Counted from the stretch's first letter, positions 1 to 6,254 are shown. The stretch is DNA of 8,449 nt from Collinsella sp. (GCA_022728415.1 JAIJJM010000070.1:1-8449); one strand, 5' to 3'. Numbers and translations: made by a program. The notes: generated from the sequence alone by a model not told the origin.

Positions 1-12
1 CAGACGGATTGT

Positions 13-480
13 CTACTCAGCGGTCTCCTCAGCAGGAGCCTCCTCGGCAGCCTCGACCTTCTTGGGAGCAGCGGCCTTCTTGGGGGCCGGAGCAGCCTTC
101 TTGGCCTTAGGCGTGCAAGGCTCGGTGACGAGCTCCATGATAACGATAGGAGCGTTGTCGCCCTTACGGTTACCGAGCTTCATGATGCGGGTGTAACCGC
201 CGTTGCGGTCCTGCCACATACCCTGGGCAGCCTTGTCGAAAATCTCGCCAACGAGCTGTTTATCGCCGAGCTTGGCGATGGCCAGACGACGAGAGTGCAG
301 ATCGCCCTTCTTGGCCCAGGTGATGATCGGGTCGACGACCGAACGCAGCGCCTTAGCGCGGGTCTCGGTGGTCTTGATGCGGTCGTTCTCGAAGAGGGCC
401 TTAGCAAGGCTCTTCTTCATGGCCTTGGTGTGGCTCGCATCGGTGCCGAGCTTCAGGCCCTTCTTAACGTTATGACGCAT
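13..480 (-). CDS. rplQ: 50S ribosomal protein L17
   Basis: L17 is a large-subunit protein located near the peptide exit tunnel. The 155-residue product begins MRHNVKKGLKLGTDASHTKA, the standard L17 opening, and the conserved core runs to about residue 118 (ending near APIVIMELV). The remaining ~35 residues form a low-complexity tail: Lys/Ala/Pro-rich at about 124-141, then Glu/Ala-rich at about 143-155. Classical L17 proteins such as that of E. coli are near 127 residues, so the tail is an extension; extended L17 tails are known in actinobacteria. The ATG is preceded by a clear TGAGGAGA Shine-Dalgarno. It is the last gene of the alpha cluster, starting 30 nt after the rpoA stop. Only 12 nt follow its TAG in this window, so any terminator lies outside. 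Confidence 0.97.
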   Translation of the reverse strand: MRHNVKKGLKLGTDASHTKAMKKSLAKALFENDRIKTTETRAKALRSVVDPIITWAKKGDLHSRRLAIAKLGDKQLVGEIFDKAAQGMWQDRNGGYTRIMKLGNRKGDNAPIVIMELVTEPCTPKAKKAAPAPKKAAAPKKVEAAEEAPAEETAE

Positions 481-510
481 GGTCTAGTTTCTCCTCAAAA
501 ATGCGAAGCA

Positions 511-1452
511 TTAAGCCTTCAGGCTCAGGCCCATGGACTCAAGCTTGTCCTTCACTTCCTCGATCGACTTAACACCGAAGTTACGGATGTTGAGCAGATC
601 GTTCTCCGAGAACTCAACGAGCTGACGGACCGAGTGAATGCTGGCGCGCTTAAGGCAGTTATAGGAACGGACGGAAAGGTCCAGATCCTCGATCTGCTTG
701 TCCAGCTCGGCGTTGTCGTTGGTGACCTCGGGAGCGAAGATCGAAGCCTCCTCCTCGACCTCGGGGGTCTCGGCAAGGTTCATAAAGGCAGCCATATGCT
801 GGTTGATGATATTGGCAGCCTGGACCACGGCGTCGCGCGGAGCGATGGAGCCGTTGGTCTCGATCTCGAGGACAAGGCGGTCGTAGTCGGTGTGCTGACC
901 GACACGGCAAGCCTCAACGAGCTTGGCGCAACGGGACACCGGCGAGTACAGCGAGTCGACGTGGATCACACCGATGGGATCGTTGTCGCGCTTGTTAGCC
1001 TCGCCAGAGACATAGCCGCGGCCATAGCCGATGCGCATGCTCATGGTGAGATGGCCACCCTCGGTGAGCGTAGCGATGTGCTGCTCGGGGTTGACCAGCT
1101 CAAACTCGGACGGAATAAAGAAGTCCGCACCGGTGACCTCACAGGGGCCGTCAACCGAGATGGTGGCGGTCGCCTCGTCGGTCGTGCCGAGAGCCCTGAA
1201 GACAAGACCCTTGACATTCAGGACGATGTCGGTGACATCCTCGACCATGTTAGGGATGGTCATGAACTCGTGCTGCGCGCCATCGATCTGAATAGCCTCG
1301 ACGGCGGCACCCTCGAGCGAGGACAGAAGAACGCGACGAAGGGAGTTACCCAGCGTATCGCCGTAGCCACGCTCGAGCGGCTCAACGGAGACACGAGCAG
1401 ACGTCTCGTTAATCTCTTCGACCTGAACCTGAGGCCTAATGAATTCTGACAT
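511..1452 (-). CDS. rpoA: DNA-directed RNA polymerase subunit alpha
   Basis: The alpha subunit dimerises to nucleate RNA polymerase assembly and contacts UP elements and activators. The 313-residue protein has the usual two-domain plan. The N-terminal assembly domain spans about 1-230, with the ERGYGDTLGNSLRRVLLSS segment at 27-45. An acidic linker (about 230-255) follows, then the C-terminal domain (about 256-313). In that domain the DNA-binding set equivalent to E. coli R265, N268, C269, L270, K271, G296, K298 and S299 is visible as R262, N265, C266, L267, K268, G293, K295 and S296. The ATG is supported by a TGGAGGT ribosome binding site. It lies between rpsD and rplQ, the usual alpha-operon position, starting 32 nt after the rpsD stop. 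Confidence 0.98.
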   Translation of the reverse strand: MSEFIRPQVQVEEINETSARVSVEPLERGYGDTLGNSLRRVLLSSLEGAAVEAIQIDGAQHEFMTIPNMVEDVTDIVLNVKGLVFRALGTTDEATATISVDGPCEVTGADFFIPSEFELVNPEQHIATLTEGGHLTMSMRIGYGRGYVSGEANKRDNDPIGVIHVDSLYSPVSRCAKLVEACRVGQHTDYDRLVLEIETNGSIAPRDAVVQAANIINQHMAAFMNLAETPEVEEEASIFAPEVTNDNAELDKQIEDLDLSVRSYNCLKRASIHSVRQLVEFSENDLLNIRNFGVKSIEEVKDKLESMGLSLKA

Positions 1453-1484
1453 GTATTACCTCCAGCCTCAGCAGCCCGGATGGA

Positions 1485-2081
1485 CTACTTAGAGTAGAGC
1501 TCGACGATGAGCTGCTCGTTGATATCACCGCTGATCTGCTCACGCGTCGGCAGAGCGAGCACGTTACCAGACAGCTTCTCGATATCGACCTCGAGCCAGC
1601 CAGGGACCTCGAAACGCTCGGAGGAAATCAGAGCCTCCTTGATGGGGAGGAGGTCACGGAACTTCTCGCCGACAGCGACGACGTCACCGGCCTTGACGCG
1701 GTAGGACGGGATGTCCACGCGCTTGCCGTTCACGGTGAAGTGACCGTGACGGACGGACTGACGAGCCTCTTTGCGAGTACGGGCGAAACCAAGACGGAAG
1801 ACGACGTTGTCGAGGCGAGACTCAAGGATGATCATGAGGTTCTCACCGGTGACGCCGTTCATCTTACGAGCCTTATTGAAGTAGCCGTGGAACTGCTTCT
1901 CCAGAACGCCATAAATGAACTTGACCTTCTGCTTCTCGCGCAGCTGCATGCCGTACTCAGATTCCTTGCGACGGCGCTTGGGCTGACGGATAGATTCCTT
2001 CTTGCTGCTGTAACCGAGCTCAGCGGGATCGATCCCGAGCTGACGGCAGCGCTTAAGAACAGGAGTCCTGTCGATTGCCAT
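1485..2081 (-). CDS. rpsD: 30S ribosomal protein S4
   Basis: S4 is a primary 16S rRNA binding protein that nucleates assembly of the 30S body; in several bacteria it also represses its own operon by binding mRNA. The product has 198 residues. The N-terminal S4 region (1-87) includes the GMQLREKQKVKFIYGVLE block at 44-61. The S4 RNA-binding fold (about 88-150) contains SRLDNVVFRLGFARTRKEAR. The N-terminus (MAIDRTPVLKRCRQLG) has only one cysteine, so it is the zinc-independent form rather than the four-cysteine form. The ATG lies 10 nt after an AAAGGA site, 19 nt after the rpsK stop. S4 inside this operon makes autoregulation of the alpha genes plausible, but this is not shown directly. Confidence 0.98.
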   Translation of the reverse strand: MAIDRTPVLKRCRQLGIDPAELGYSSKKESIRQPKRRRKESEYGMQLREKQKVKFIYGVLEKQFHGYFNKARKMNGVTGENLMIILESRLDNVVFRLGFARTRKEARQSVRHGHFTVNGKRVDIPSYRVKAGDVVAVGEKFRDLLPIKEALISSERFEVPGWLEVDIEKLSGNVLALPTREQISGDINEQLIVELYSK

Positions 2082-2100
2082 ATTGATACGATCCTTTCAG

Positions 2101-2505
2101 TTACACGCGGCGACGCTTCTTGGGGCGGCAGCCGTTGTGCGGGATGGGGGTCTTGTCCTGGATGCTCGAGACCTCGAGGCCAGCAGCCTGGAGGGAGCGG
2201 ATGGCGGTCTCACGACCGGAGCCGGGGCCCTTGACGAAGACGGAAACCTTCTTCATACCGTGCTCCATGGCCTGCTTGGCAGCAGCCTCGGCAGCCATCT
2301 GGGCAGCGAACGGCGTGGACTTACGGGAGCCCTTGAAGCCCACCTGGCCAGCCGACTTCCAGGAAATGACGTTGCCCTGGGGATCGGTGATCGAAACGAT
2401 CGTGTTGTTGAACGTAGAACGAATGTGAGCCTGGCCCACGGAGATGTTCTTACGGTCCGCGCGCTTCAGACGGGCAGCGCGAACGTTCTTCTTAGCAGTA
2501 GCCAT
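2101..2505 (-). CDS. rpsK: 30S ribosomal protein S11
   Basis: S11 forms part of the 30S platform with S6/S18 and S21 and lines the mRNA exit region. The product has 134 residues with a basic N-terminus, the central block [20 protein letters not shown], and the conserved C-terminal block ending [17 protein letters not shown]. This is the classic S11 signature and normal length. The ATG start lies 14 nt past the rpsM stop. Its Shine-Dalgarno TAAGGAG (2516-2522) contains the rpsM TAA stop itself, so a ribosome terminating on rpsM covers the rpsK initiation site. This suggests translational coupling of S13 and S11 synthesis. Confidence 0.98.
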   Translation of the reverse strand: MATAKKNVRAARLKRADRKNISVGQAHIRSTFNNTIVSITDPQGNVISWKSAGQVGFKGSRKSTPFAAQMAAEAAAKQAMEHGMKKVSVFVKGPGSGRETAIRSLQAAGLEVSSIQDKTPIPHNGCRPKKRRRV

Positions 2506-2515
2506 CTATCTAGCG

Positions 2516-2522
2516 CTCCTTA
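2516..2522 (-). promoter_or_regulatory. rpsK ribosome binding site fused to the rpsM stop codon
   Basis: On the coding strand this reads TAAGGAG. Its first three bases are the rpsM stop codon and the AGGAG core is the Shine-Dalgarno of rpsK, 10 nt before its ATG. The overlap is directly visible; translational coupling is the inferred consequence. Confidence 0.8.
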
Positions 2523-2894
2523 TTTCTTCTTCTTAGCACCGATCTGACGCTTCGGGCCCTTACGGGTACGAGCGTTAGTGTGGGTGCGCTGGCCGCGGAC
2601 CGGGAGGCCCTTGCGGTGACGAAGGCCGCGGTTGCAGCCGATGTCCATAAGGCGCTTGACGTTCTGGTTGCGCTCACGGCGGAGGTCACCCTCAACCATG
2701 ATCTGATTCTTATCGATATAATCGCGGATGGCGTTTACCTCATCCTCGGTGAGGTCCTTAACGCGCGTATCCACGTTAACGTTGCACTCGACGCAAATCT
2801 TCGTCGCAGTGGTGCGGCCGATGCCGTAAATGTAGGTCAGACCGATCTCAACGCGCTTCTCACGCGGGAGGTCGACACCATTAATACGGGCCAA
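2520..2894 (-). CDS. rpsM: 30S ribosomal protein S13
   Basis: S13 sits in the head of the small subunit, contacts the P-site tRNA and forms intersubunit bridges with 23S rRNA and L5. The 124-residue product has the standard opening [14 protein letters not shown], the helix-two-turn-helix region with [12 protein letters not shown] (about 23-34), the [21 protein letters not shown] block, and the basic C-terminal tail [14 protein letters not shown] ending in a poly-lysine run. The start codon is TTG, fixed by family alignment and by the AGGAG site (2901-2905) 6 nt upstream. The gene begins 14 nt after the rpmJ stop. Non-AUG starts for S13 are also known elsewhere: E. coli rpsM uses GTG, as I recall. 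Confidence 0.97.
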   Translation of the reverse strand: MARINGVDLPREKRVEIGLTYIYGIGRTTATKICVECNVNVDTRVKDLTEDEVNAIRDYIDKNQIMVEGDLRRERNQNVKRLMDIGCNRGLRHRKGLPVRGQRTHTNARTRKGPKRQIGAKKKK

Positions 2895-2900
2895 CGTAGT

Positions 2901-2905
2901 CTCCT
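2901..2905 (-). promoter_or_regulatory. Ribosome binding site fixing the TTG start of rpsM
   Basis: The coding strand reads GAGAGGAG, then 6 nt (ACTACG), then TTG GCC CGT. The AGGAG core is well spaced for the TTG at 2894, and no in-frame ATG lies nearby that would preserve the conserved Ala-Arg-Ile N-terminus. Confidence 0.8.
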
Positions 2906-2908
2906 CTC

Positions 2909-3022
2909 TTAACCCTGACGCTGCTTATGACGGGGGTTCTCGCAAATGACGAGGACCTTGCCATGGCGCCTAATGATTTTGCACTTATCGCACATCTTCT
3001 TGACCGAAGGACGTACCTTCAT
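2909..3022 (-). CDS. rpmJ: 50S ribosomal protein L36
   Basis: L36 is the smallest bacterial ribosomal protein and binds 23S rRNA in the large subunit. Reading the minus strand gives a 37-residue protein starting [19 protein letters not shown] and ending HKQRQG with a TAA stop. The zinc ligands of the C+ form are all present: C11, C14, C27 and H32. It is preceded by an AAAGGAAG ribosome binding site about 5 nt before the ATG. A 150-nt structured spacer separates it from infA upstream, and rpsM follows after 14 nt. It is therefore the first gene after the gap and a natural place for control of the downstream alpha genes. Confidence 0.97.
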   Translation of the reverse strand: MKVRPSVKKMCDKCKIIRRHGKVLVICENPRHKQRQG

Positions 3023-3172
3023 CGTTCTTCCTTTCGGTAGCGCTCGAACTACTTCCCTACTATCTACTCGCCCAGCCGCAGGCGTTTAAAACTATGGCTG
3101 GTCTTCACACACAAACCGACCGTAGGTTGAGCTAAGCCTGCAGTCGGAGAAGGAGTGCGTGTATGCGTGCCG
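3023..3172 (-). other. Structured infA-rpmJ intergenic region, candidate mRNA leader
   Basis: This 150-nt non-coding gap is long for an operon where most spacers are under 35 nt. In the transcribed direction it holds a strong 11-pair hairpin followed by a U/G-rich run (see the terminator-like entry). A second stem follows, CCAGCC/GGCTGG (3096-3101 with 3072-3077, 18-nt loop). Last comes a small stem GTAGT/GCTAC just before the rpmJ ribosome binding site. I see no convincing promoter in it. A role as attenuator or ribosomal-protein binding leader for rpmJ-rpsM-rpsK-rpsD-rpoA-rplQ is inference. Confidence 0.5.
3106..3147 (-). terminator. Terminator-like hairpin or attenuator downstream of infA
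   Basis: On the minus strand, CCGACTGCAGG (3147-3137) pairs with CCTACGGTCGG (3126-3116) across a 10-nt loop. That gives eleven positions with one C/A mismatch and one G-U pair. The stem is followed directly by TTTGTGTGTG (3115-3106), a U-rich but not pure-U run. This resembles an intrinsic terminator of partial strength located 25 nt after the infA stop. Since essential genes follow without an obvious new promoter, partial readthrough or regulated attenuation is more likely than complete termination. Confidence 0.45.
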
Positions 3173-3397
3173 CTATTTATAGCGATAGGTGATGCGGCCG
3201 CGGGTCAGGTCGTACGGGGAAAGCTCCACGACAACCCTGTCACCGGGGAGAATACGGATGTAATTCATTCGGATCTTGCCAGAAATGTTGCACAGAACCG
3301 AATGACCGTTCTCGAGCTCGACCTTAAACATGGCGTTGGGCAACGGCTCCTTTACCGTACCCTCGAGCTCAATTGCGTCTTCCTTCTTCACAAGCAA
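3173..3397 (-). CDS. infA: Translation initiation factor IF-1
   Basis: IF1 binds the ribosomal A site during initiation and works with IF2 and IF3. The product is 74 residues from a TTG start, or 72 from the GTG at 3391. It is a single S1-like OB fold, with [20 protein letters not shown] (12-31), the [16 protein letters not shown] core (38-53) and the C-terminal [17 protein letters not shown] signature. C36 occupies a position that is often Ala or His in this family. The exact start is uncertain. The GTG fits the usual ~72-residue length, while the TTG lies closer to the weak AGAGAAAG purine run; no strong Shine-Dalgarno is present for either. It stands alone between two long non-coding gaps (140 nt upstream, 150 nt downstream), unlike its tightly packed neighbours. 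Confidence 0.96.
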   Translation of the reverse strand: MLVKKEDAIELEGTVKEPLPNAMFKVELENGHSVLCNISGKIRMNYIRILPGDRVVVELSPYDLTRGRITYRYK

Positions 3398-3438
3398 TCA
3401 TCTTTCTCTAGAAAACGACAGCGATTGAGTATTCTACA

Positions 3439-3454
3439 ATACGTGCGCACGTAT
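3439..3454. repeat. Perfect 16-bp palindrome upstream of infA
   Basis: The sequence ATACGTGCGCACGTAT equals its own reverse complement. Outside it, one mismatched pair (3438/3455) is followed by two more matching pairs, extending the dyad to 22 bp. It lies directly between the two candidate -10 elements of infA. Such symmetry suits a dimeric DNA-binding protein; it is not followed by a U-tract, so a terminator role is unlikely. Confidence 0.6.
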
Positions 3455-3474
3455 CGTTATATCTTCGTAATGGC

Positions 3475-3490
3475 TCCACAACTACGTGGA
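3475..3490. repeat. Short inverted repeat upstream of infA
   Basis: TCCAC (3475-3479) and GTGGA (3486-3490) form 5-bp arms around a 6-nt centre. It is short enough to occur by chance, but lies only 5 nt from a longer dyad at 3496-3512. Confidence 0.3.
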
Positions 3491-3495
3491 ACTTG

Positions 3496-3512
3496 TTACA
3501 TTTGGAATGTAA
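3496..3512. repeat. 7-bp inverted repeat upstream of infA
   Basis: TTACATT (3496-3502) and AATGTAA (3506-3512) are perfect inverted arms separated by TGG. The location is 26 nt beyond the map stop. There is no U-run after it in the transcribed direction, so it is better read as a possible protein-binding dyad than as a terminator of map. Confidence 0.5.
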
Positions 3513-3537
3513 ATGCCGACGAATTTGAACGCGGCCC

Positions 3538-4326
3538 CTACATCTCGCCTCCTTGCAAGGAACACCAAGCGCCTTGGGCGTCGGTAGTGAGAATCACCGG
3601 GCCGTCATCGGTGATGGCGACGGTGTTCTCGTAGTGCGCGGCGGGCAGGTGGTCGTTGGTCGTGACGATCCAACCATCGGAGCCCGTGCTCACATGATTG
3701 GATCCCATCGTAACCATCGGCTCGATGGCGATGACCATACCGGCCTGGAGACGAACGCCCCTCCCCTTCTTTCCGTAATTCGGAACGTTGGGGTCCTCGT
3801 GCATCACATGGCCAATACCGTGCCCCACATAATCGCGAAGCACGCCATAGCCGTGAGACTCGGCGAGAGACTGGACGGCATAACCAATGTCCCCAATATG
3901 GTTACCGGGAACAGCCTGCTCGATTGCAGCCTTAAGGCAATCGCGCGTAACCTCGCACAGGGCCTTGGCCTCGGGCGTAGGGGTACCGACGAAAAACGTC
4001 CAAGCGTTATCGCCGACCCAACCGTCGACAACGGCACCCGTATCGATGGAGATGATATCGCCATCACGCAGGATCATGTCGGGATTGGGAATACCGTGCA
4101 CCACGGCGTCGTTAATCGACGCACAAATGGTACCGGGGAACCCGCCGTAGCCCTTAAAGGCCGGGGTGCCACCATGCATGCGGATAATCTGCTCCGCAAG
4201 CTGATCAAGTTCAAAAGTCGAAACACCAGGGCGAACCATGGCTCCAACGTGGCGGAGCGCCATCTTCGATAGCGCTCCTGCCTTCTTCATCTGCTCGATT
4301 TGCGTTGCAGACTTAATCTTGATCAT
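3538..4326 (-). CDS. map: Type I methionine aminopeptidase
   Basis: This metalloenzyme removes the initiator methionine from nascent proteins as they leave the ribosome. The 262-residue product has the pita-bread fold signatures. H77 lies in NDAVVHGIP. The five metal ligands are D95 (SIDTGA), D106 (VGDNAW), H169 (VGHGIGH), E202 (IAIEPM) and E233 (AHYENTVAIT). H176 in VMHEDPNVPNYG corresponds to the second catalytic-site histidine. It lacks an N-terminal zinc-finger or SH3-binding extension, so it is the short type Ia form. The ATG overlaps the adk TGA stop in an ATGA tetranucleotide, with only a weak AGAGG site 10 nt upstream, so translation probably depends on coupling to adk. Confidence 0.98.
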   Translation of the reverse strand: MIKIKSATQIEQMKKAGALSKMALRHVGAMVRPGVSTFELDQLAEQIIRMHGGTPAFKGYGGFPGTICASINDAVVHGIPNPDMILRDGDIISIDTGAVVDGWVGDNAWTFFVGTPTPEAKALCEVTRDCLKAAIEQAVPGNHIGDIGYAVQSLAESHGYGVLRDYVGHGIGHVMHEDPNVPNYGKKGRGVRLQAGMVIAIEPMVTMGSNHVSTGSDGWIVTTNDHLPAAHYENTVAITDDGPVILTTDAQGAWCSLQGGEM

Positions 4327-4949
4327 AGACCGAGAGCCTCTTTGACATCCCCGTACACGGTCTCGCGAGCCTGGTCACCGTTGACCGACTTGAGCAGACC
4401 CTGGCCACGATAGTAGTCGACGAGCGGACTCGTGGACTTCTCGTAAACGTCGAGACGGTTCTTGATGGTCTCGGGCTTGTCGTCGTCGCGCTGATACATC
4501 TCGCCTGCGCACTTGGGGCAGGTGGCATCGGCGGCGGTGCCGGTGTAGCCGCAGGCGCGGCAGGTGCGACGCGAAGACAGACGGTCGATGATGACCTCGG
4601 GGGCCACGTCGACCAGAAGGGCGCAGTCGATCTCGCGACCCAGGGCGGAGAGCTCGGAATCGAGTGTCACAGCCTGAGCGGTATTGCGCGGGAAGCCGTC
4701 GAGAATGAAACCCTGCTGGGCGTCGTCGGCGGCAAGGCGCTCCTTGACAAGATCAATCACGAGCTGATCGGGAACGAGCTCGCCGGCGTCCATGTACTTC
4801 TTAGCCTGAACACCGAGCTCGGTGCCACCCTTGACGGCGGCACGCAGCAGGTCGCCCGTGGAAATGTGAGCGACGCCAAACTCGGCAACGAGCTCCTGTG
4901 CGACGGTGCCCTTACCGGCACCCGGAGCTCCGAGCAAAACGAGGTTCAT
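4323..4949 (-). CDS. adk: Adenylate kinase with zinc-binding LID
   Basis: Adk catalyses ATP + AMP = 2 ADP in the cytoplasm and keeps adenylate pools balanced. From the ATG at 4949 the product is 208 residues. The P-loop GAPGAGKGT is at 7-15, the AMP-site STGDLLR at 30-36, and GFPR at 85-88. The LID domain (about 122-160) carries C130-x2-C133 and C144-x2-C147, the four-cysteine zinc knuckle of the long-form enzymes. The LID arginines R123 and R127, and R154 and R165 beyond, match catalytic positions. A TTG at 4955 is also in frame, but the AGGAGG site is 7 nt from the ATG and only about 1 nt from the TTG, and the family N-terminus is MNLVLLGAPG. It follows secY, as in many Gram-positive spc operons. 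Confidence 0.97.
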   Translation of the reverse strand: MNLVLLGAPGAGKGTVAQELVAEFGVAHISTGDLLRAAVKGGTELGVQAKKYMDAGELVPDQLVIDLVKERLAADDAQQGFILDGFPRNTAQAVTLDSELSALGREIDCALLVDVAPEVIIDRLSSRRTCRACGYTGTAADATCPKCAGEMYQRDDDKPETIKNRLDVYEKSTSPLVDYYRGQGLLKSVNGDQARETVYGDVKEALGL

Positions 4950-4956
4950 GAGCAAT

Positions 4957-4962
4957 CCTCCT
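4957..4962 (-). promoter_or_regulatory. Ribosome binding site deciding the adk start
   Basis: The coding strand reads GAGGAGG-ATTGCTC-ATG. The 7-nt gap to the ATG at 4949 is ideal, whereas the TTG at 4955 would overlap the binding footprint. This supports the 208-residue product. Confidence 0.8.
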
Positions 4963-4967
4963 CTAGC

Positions 4968-6254
4968 CTATTTAAAGAATCCATCGTAATCATACATCTT
5001 GATCTGGCCTTCGAGCTTATCGAGCGTGTCGAGCACGACGCCGACCATGATGAGGATGGACGTGCCGCCAAATGCCTGGATCAGATGATTACCCGTGAAG
5101 GAGAAGATGATCGAAGGCACGATGGCGATGAGCGCCAAAAAGACAGCGCTGGGAAGCGTAATCTTGTTGAGCGCGTTCTTGATGTAGGCCGCGGTGGCCC
5201 TACCCGGACGGACGCCCGGAATAAAGCCGCCCTGCTTCTTAAGATTGTCGGCCGTGTCATCGGGGTTGAACACCATGGAGGTGTAGAAGTACGCGAAGAA
5301 CACGATGAGGACAACATTAAGCACCCAGTTGAGCCAACCGGTCGAAAGCGCAGAGGCAACTGCCTGAATCCACCCGATGCCGGGGAAGAACACGGCAATC
5401 TGAGCCGGGAAGTACAGCAGCGCCGAAGCGAAGATGATCGGCACGACACCCGCGGTGTTGACCTTGATGGGCAGGTAGGTGGTCTGGCCACCCATCATGC
5501 GACGGCCCACGACGCGCTTAGCGTAGGAGACCGGGATGCGGCGCTGGCCGCGCTCAAGGAAAACGATCAGCGGGATAACCAGCAGGATGATGGCGCAGAT
5601 GATCACCATGGTGATGATGCCACCGGCATTGCCCTTGGTGCTGGAGAAGATAGCCTGCGGAAGACCGGCCATGATGTTCGCAAAGATGATCAGCGACATG
5701 CCATTGCCGATACCGCGCTGGGTGATGAGCTCACCAATCCACATGATCAGCATGGCGCCCGCAGTGAGCGTGCCGACGATCATGAGGTCGAAGATAATCT
5801 CGGGAGCGCCGGCGCCATGAAAGCTAATGCCGAAGCTCTTAAAGAGGAAGAGGTAACCCACGGAGTTGAGGATTGCCAGAGCCAGGGTGAGGTAACGCGA
5901 ATACTGCGTAATCTTGGTCTGACCGACCTCGCCCTCGCGGGCAAGCTCATGCAGGGAAGGCACAACGGCCTGGAGCATCTGGAGGATGATCGAGCTGGTG
6001 ATGTAAGGCATGATGCCCAGAGAAAACACCGACACATAGCTCAACGCGCCGCCAGAGAAAAGATTCAGGAGGGCCATAGCACCTGCGGCGACCGAATTGT
6101 TATCGGTCGAGAAAAGGCCCAGCATCCCCTGGAAGGGAATGCCGGGCACAGGAACGTGCGCACCAATGCGGTACACGACGAGCATAGCTATGGTAAAAAG
6201 AATCTTTTCGCGCAATTCTTTGATGCGGAAAGCATTCTTAAGACCATTTAGCAC
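4968..6254 (-). CDS. secY: Preprotein translocase subunit SecY
   Basis: SecY forms the protein-conducting channel of the SecYEG translocon in the cytoplasmic membrane. The 428-residue protein shows ten hydrophobic membrane segments (roughly 18-36, 75-95, 120-138, 153-173, 182-200, 212-234, 267-288, 308-330, 368-388 and 396-410), with a plug-region segment near 55-72. Signatures include [18 protein letters not shown] (177-194) and the cytoplasmic loop [10 protein letters not shown] (342-351), whose arginine (R349) is equivalent to the functionally critical E. coli R357. The start is a GTG overlapping the end of rplO by 7 nt; the ATG just downstream is out of frame. Its upstream purine site (GGAAAGG) is distant and weak, so coupling to rplO translation is likely. 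Confidence 0.98.
   Translation of the reverse strand: MLNGLKNAFRIKELREKILFTIAMLVVYRIGAHVPVPGIPFQGMLGLFSTDNNSVAAGAMALLNLFSGGALSYVSVFSLGIMPYITSSIILQMLQAVVPSLHELAREGEVGQTKITQYSRYLTLALAILNSVGYLFLFKSFGISFHGAGAPEIIFDLMIVGTLTAGAMLIMWIGELITQRGIGNGMSLIIFANIMAGLPQAIFSSTKGNAGGIITMVIICAIILLVIPLIVFLERGQRRIPVSYAKRVVGRRMMGGQTTYLPIKVNTAGVVPIIFASALLYFPAQIAVFFPGIGWIQAVASALSTGWLNWVLNVVLIVFFAYFYTSMVFNPDDTADNLKKQGGFIPGVRPGRATAAYIKNALNKITLPSAVFLALIAIVPSIIFSFTGNHLIQAFGGTSILIMVGVVLDTLDKLEGQIKMYDYDGFFK

Larger units (their letters stand above)
3398..3537 (-). promoter_or_regulatory. map-infA intergenic region, candidate promoter and operator region
   Basis: This 140-nt gap is more AT-rich than its surroundings. Two -10-like hexamers are visible on the minus strand: TATAAC (3461-3456) and TAGAAT (3436-3431), each 5 of 6 to the consensus. 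The second would give a 5' leader of roughly 30 nt to infA. No convincing -35 pairs with either at 16-18 nt. Three inverted repeats lie here: 3439-3454 (perfect 16-bp palindrome), 3475-3490 and 3496-3512. A separate promoter for infA and the alpha genes is plausible but unproven. Confidence 0.4.

Noticed and set aside
295..1449. 384-codon open frame on the plus strand, antisense to rpoA and part of rplQ
   Set aside because: It lies exactly opposite conserved genes, has a repetitive Leu/Val/Asp composition typical of antisense frames in GC-rich genes, and shows no family signature.
3041..3070. Cluster of UAG/GAG triplets in the infA-rpmJ leader (three AGTAG copies)
   Set aside because: It recalls the (G/U)AG repeats bound by the TRAP protein, but there are too few triplets, spacing is irregular, and nothing links TRAP to this operon. 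Chance is likelier.
3496..3512. Inverted repeat as a terminator of map
   Set aside because: The stem is AT-rich and short with a 3-nt loop, and in the transcribed direction it is followed by CAAG rather than a run of U.
3155..3634. 159-codon plus-strand frame spanning infA and the map-infA gap
   Set aside because: It is the only antisense frame that crosses a non-coding gap, so I looked at it twice. Most of it mirrors infA and map, and the part over the gap has no recognisable protein character.
3553..4272. 239-codon open frame on the plus strand opposite map
   Set aside because: It is the shadow of map; no motif, ribosome binding site or independent support.
4950..4955. TTG start for adk giving two extra residues
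   Set aside because: The AGGAGG site is nearly adjacent to this TTG but ideally placed for the ATG at 4949, which also gives the usual family N-terminus.
4866..6251. 461-codon open frame on the plus strand, antisense to secY
   Set aside because: It is a mirror of secY codon usage: very rich in Asp, Glu, His and Arg, without hydrophobic core patterns or recognisable motifs. It is wholly covered by well-supported genes.
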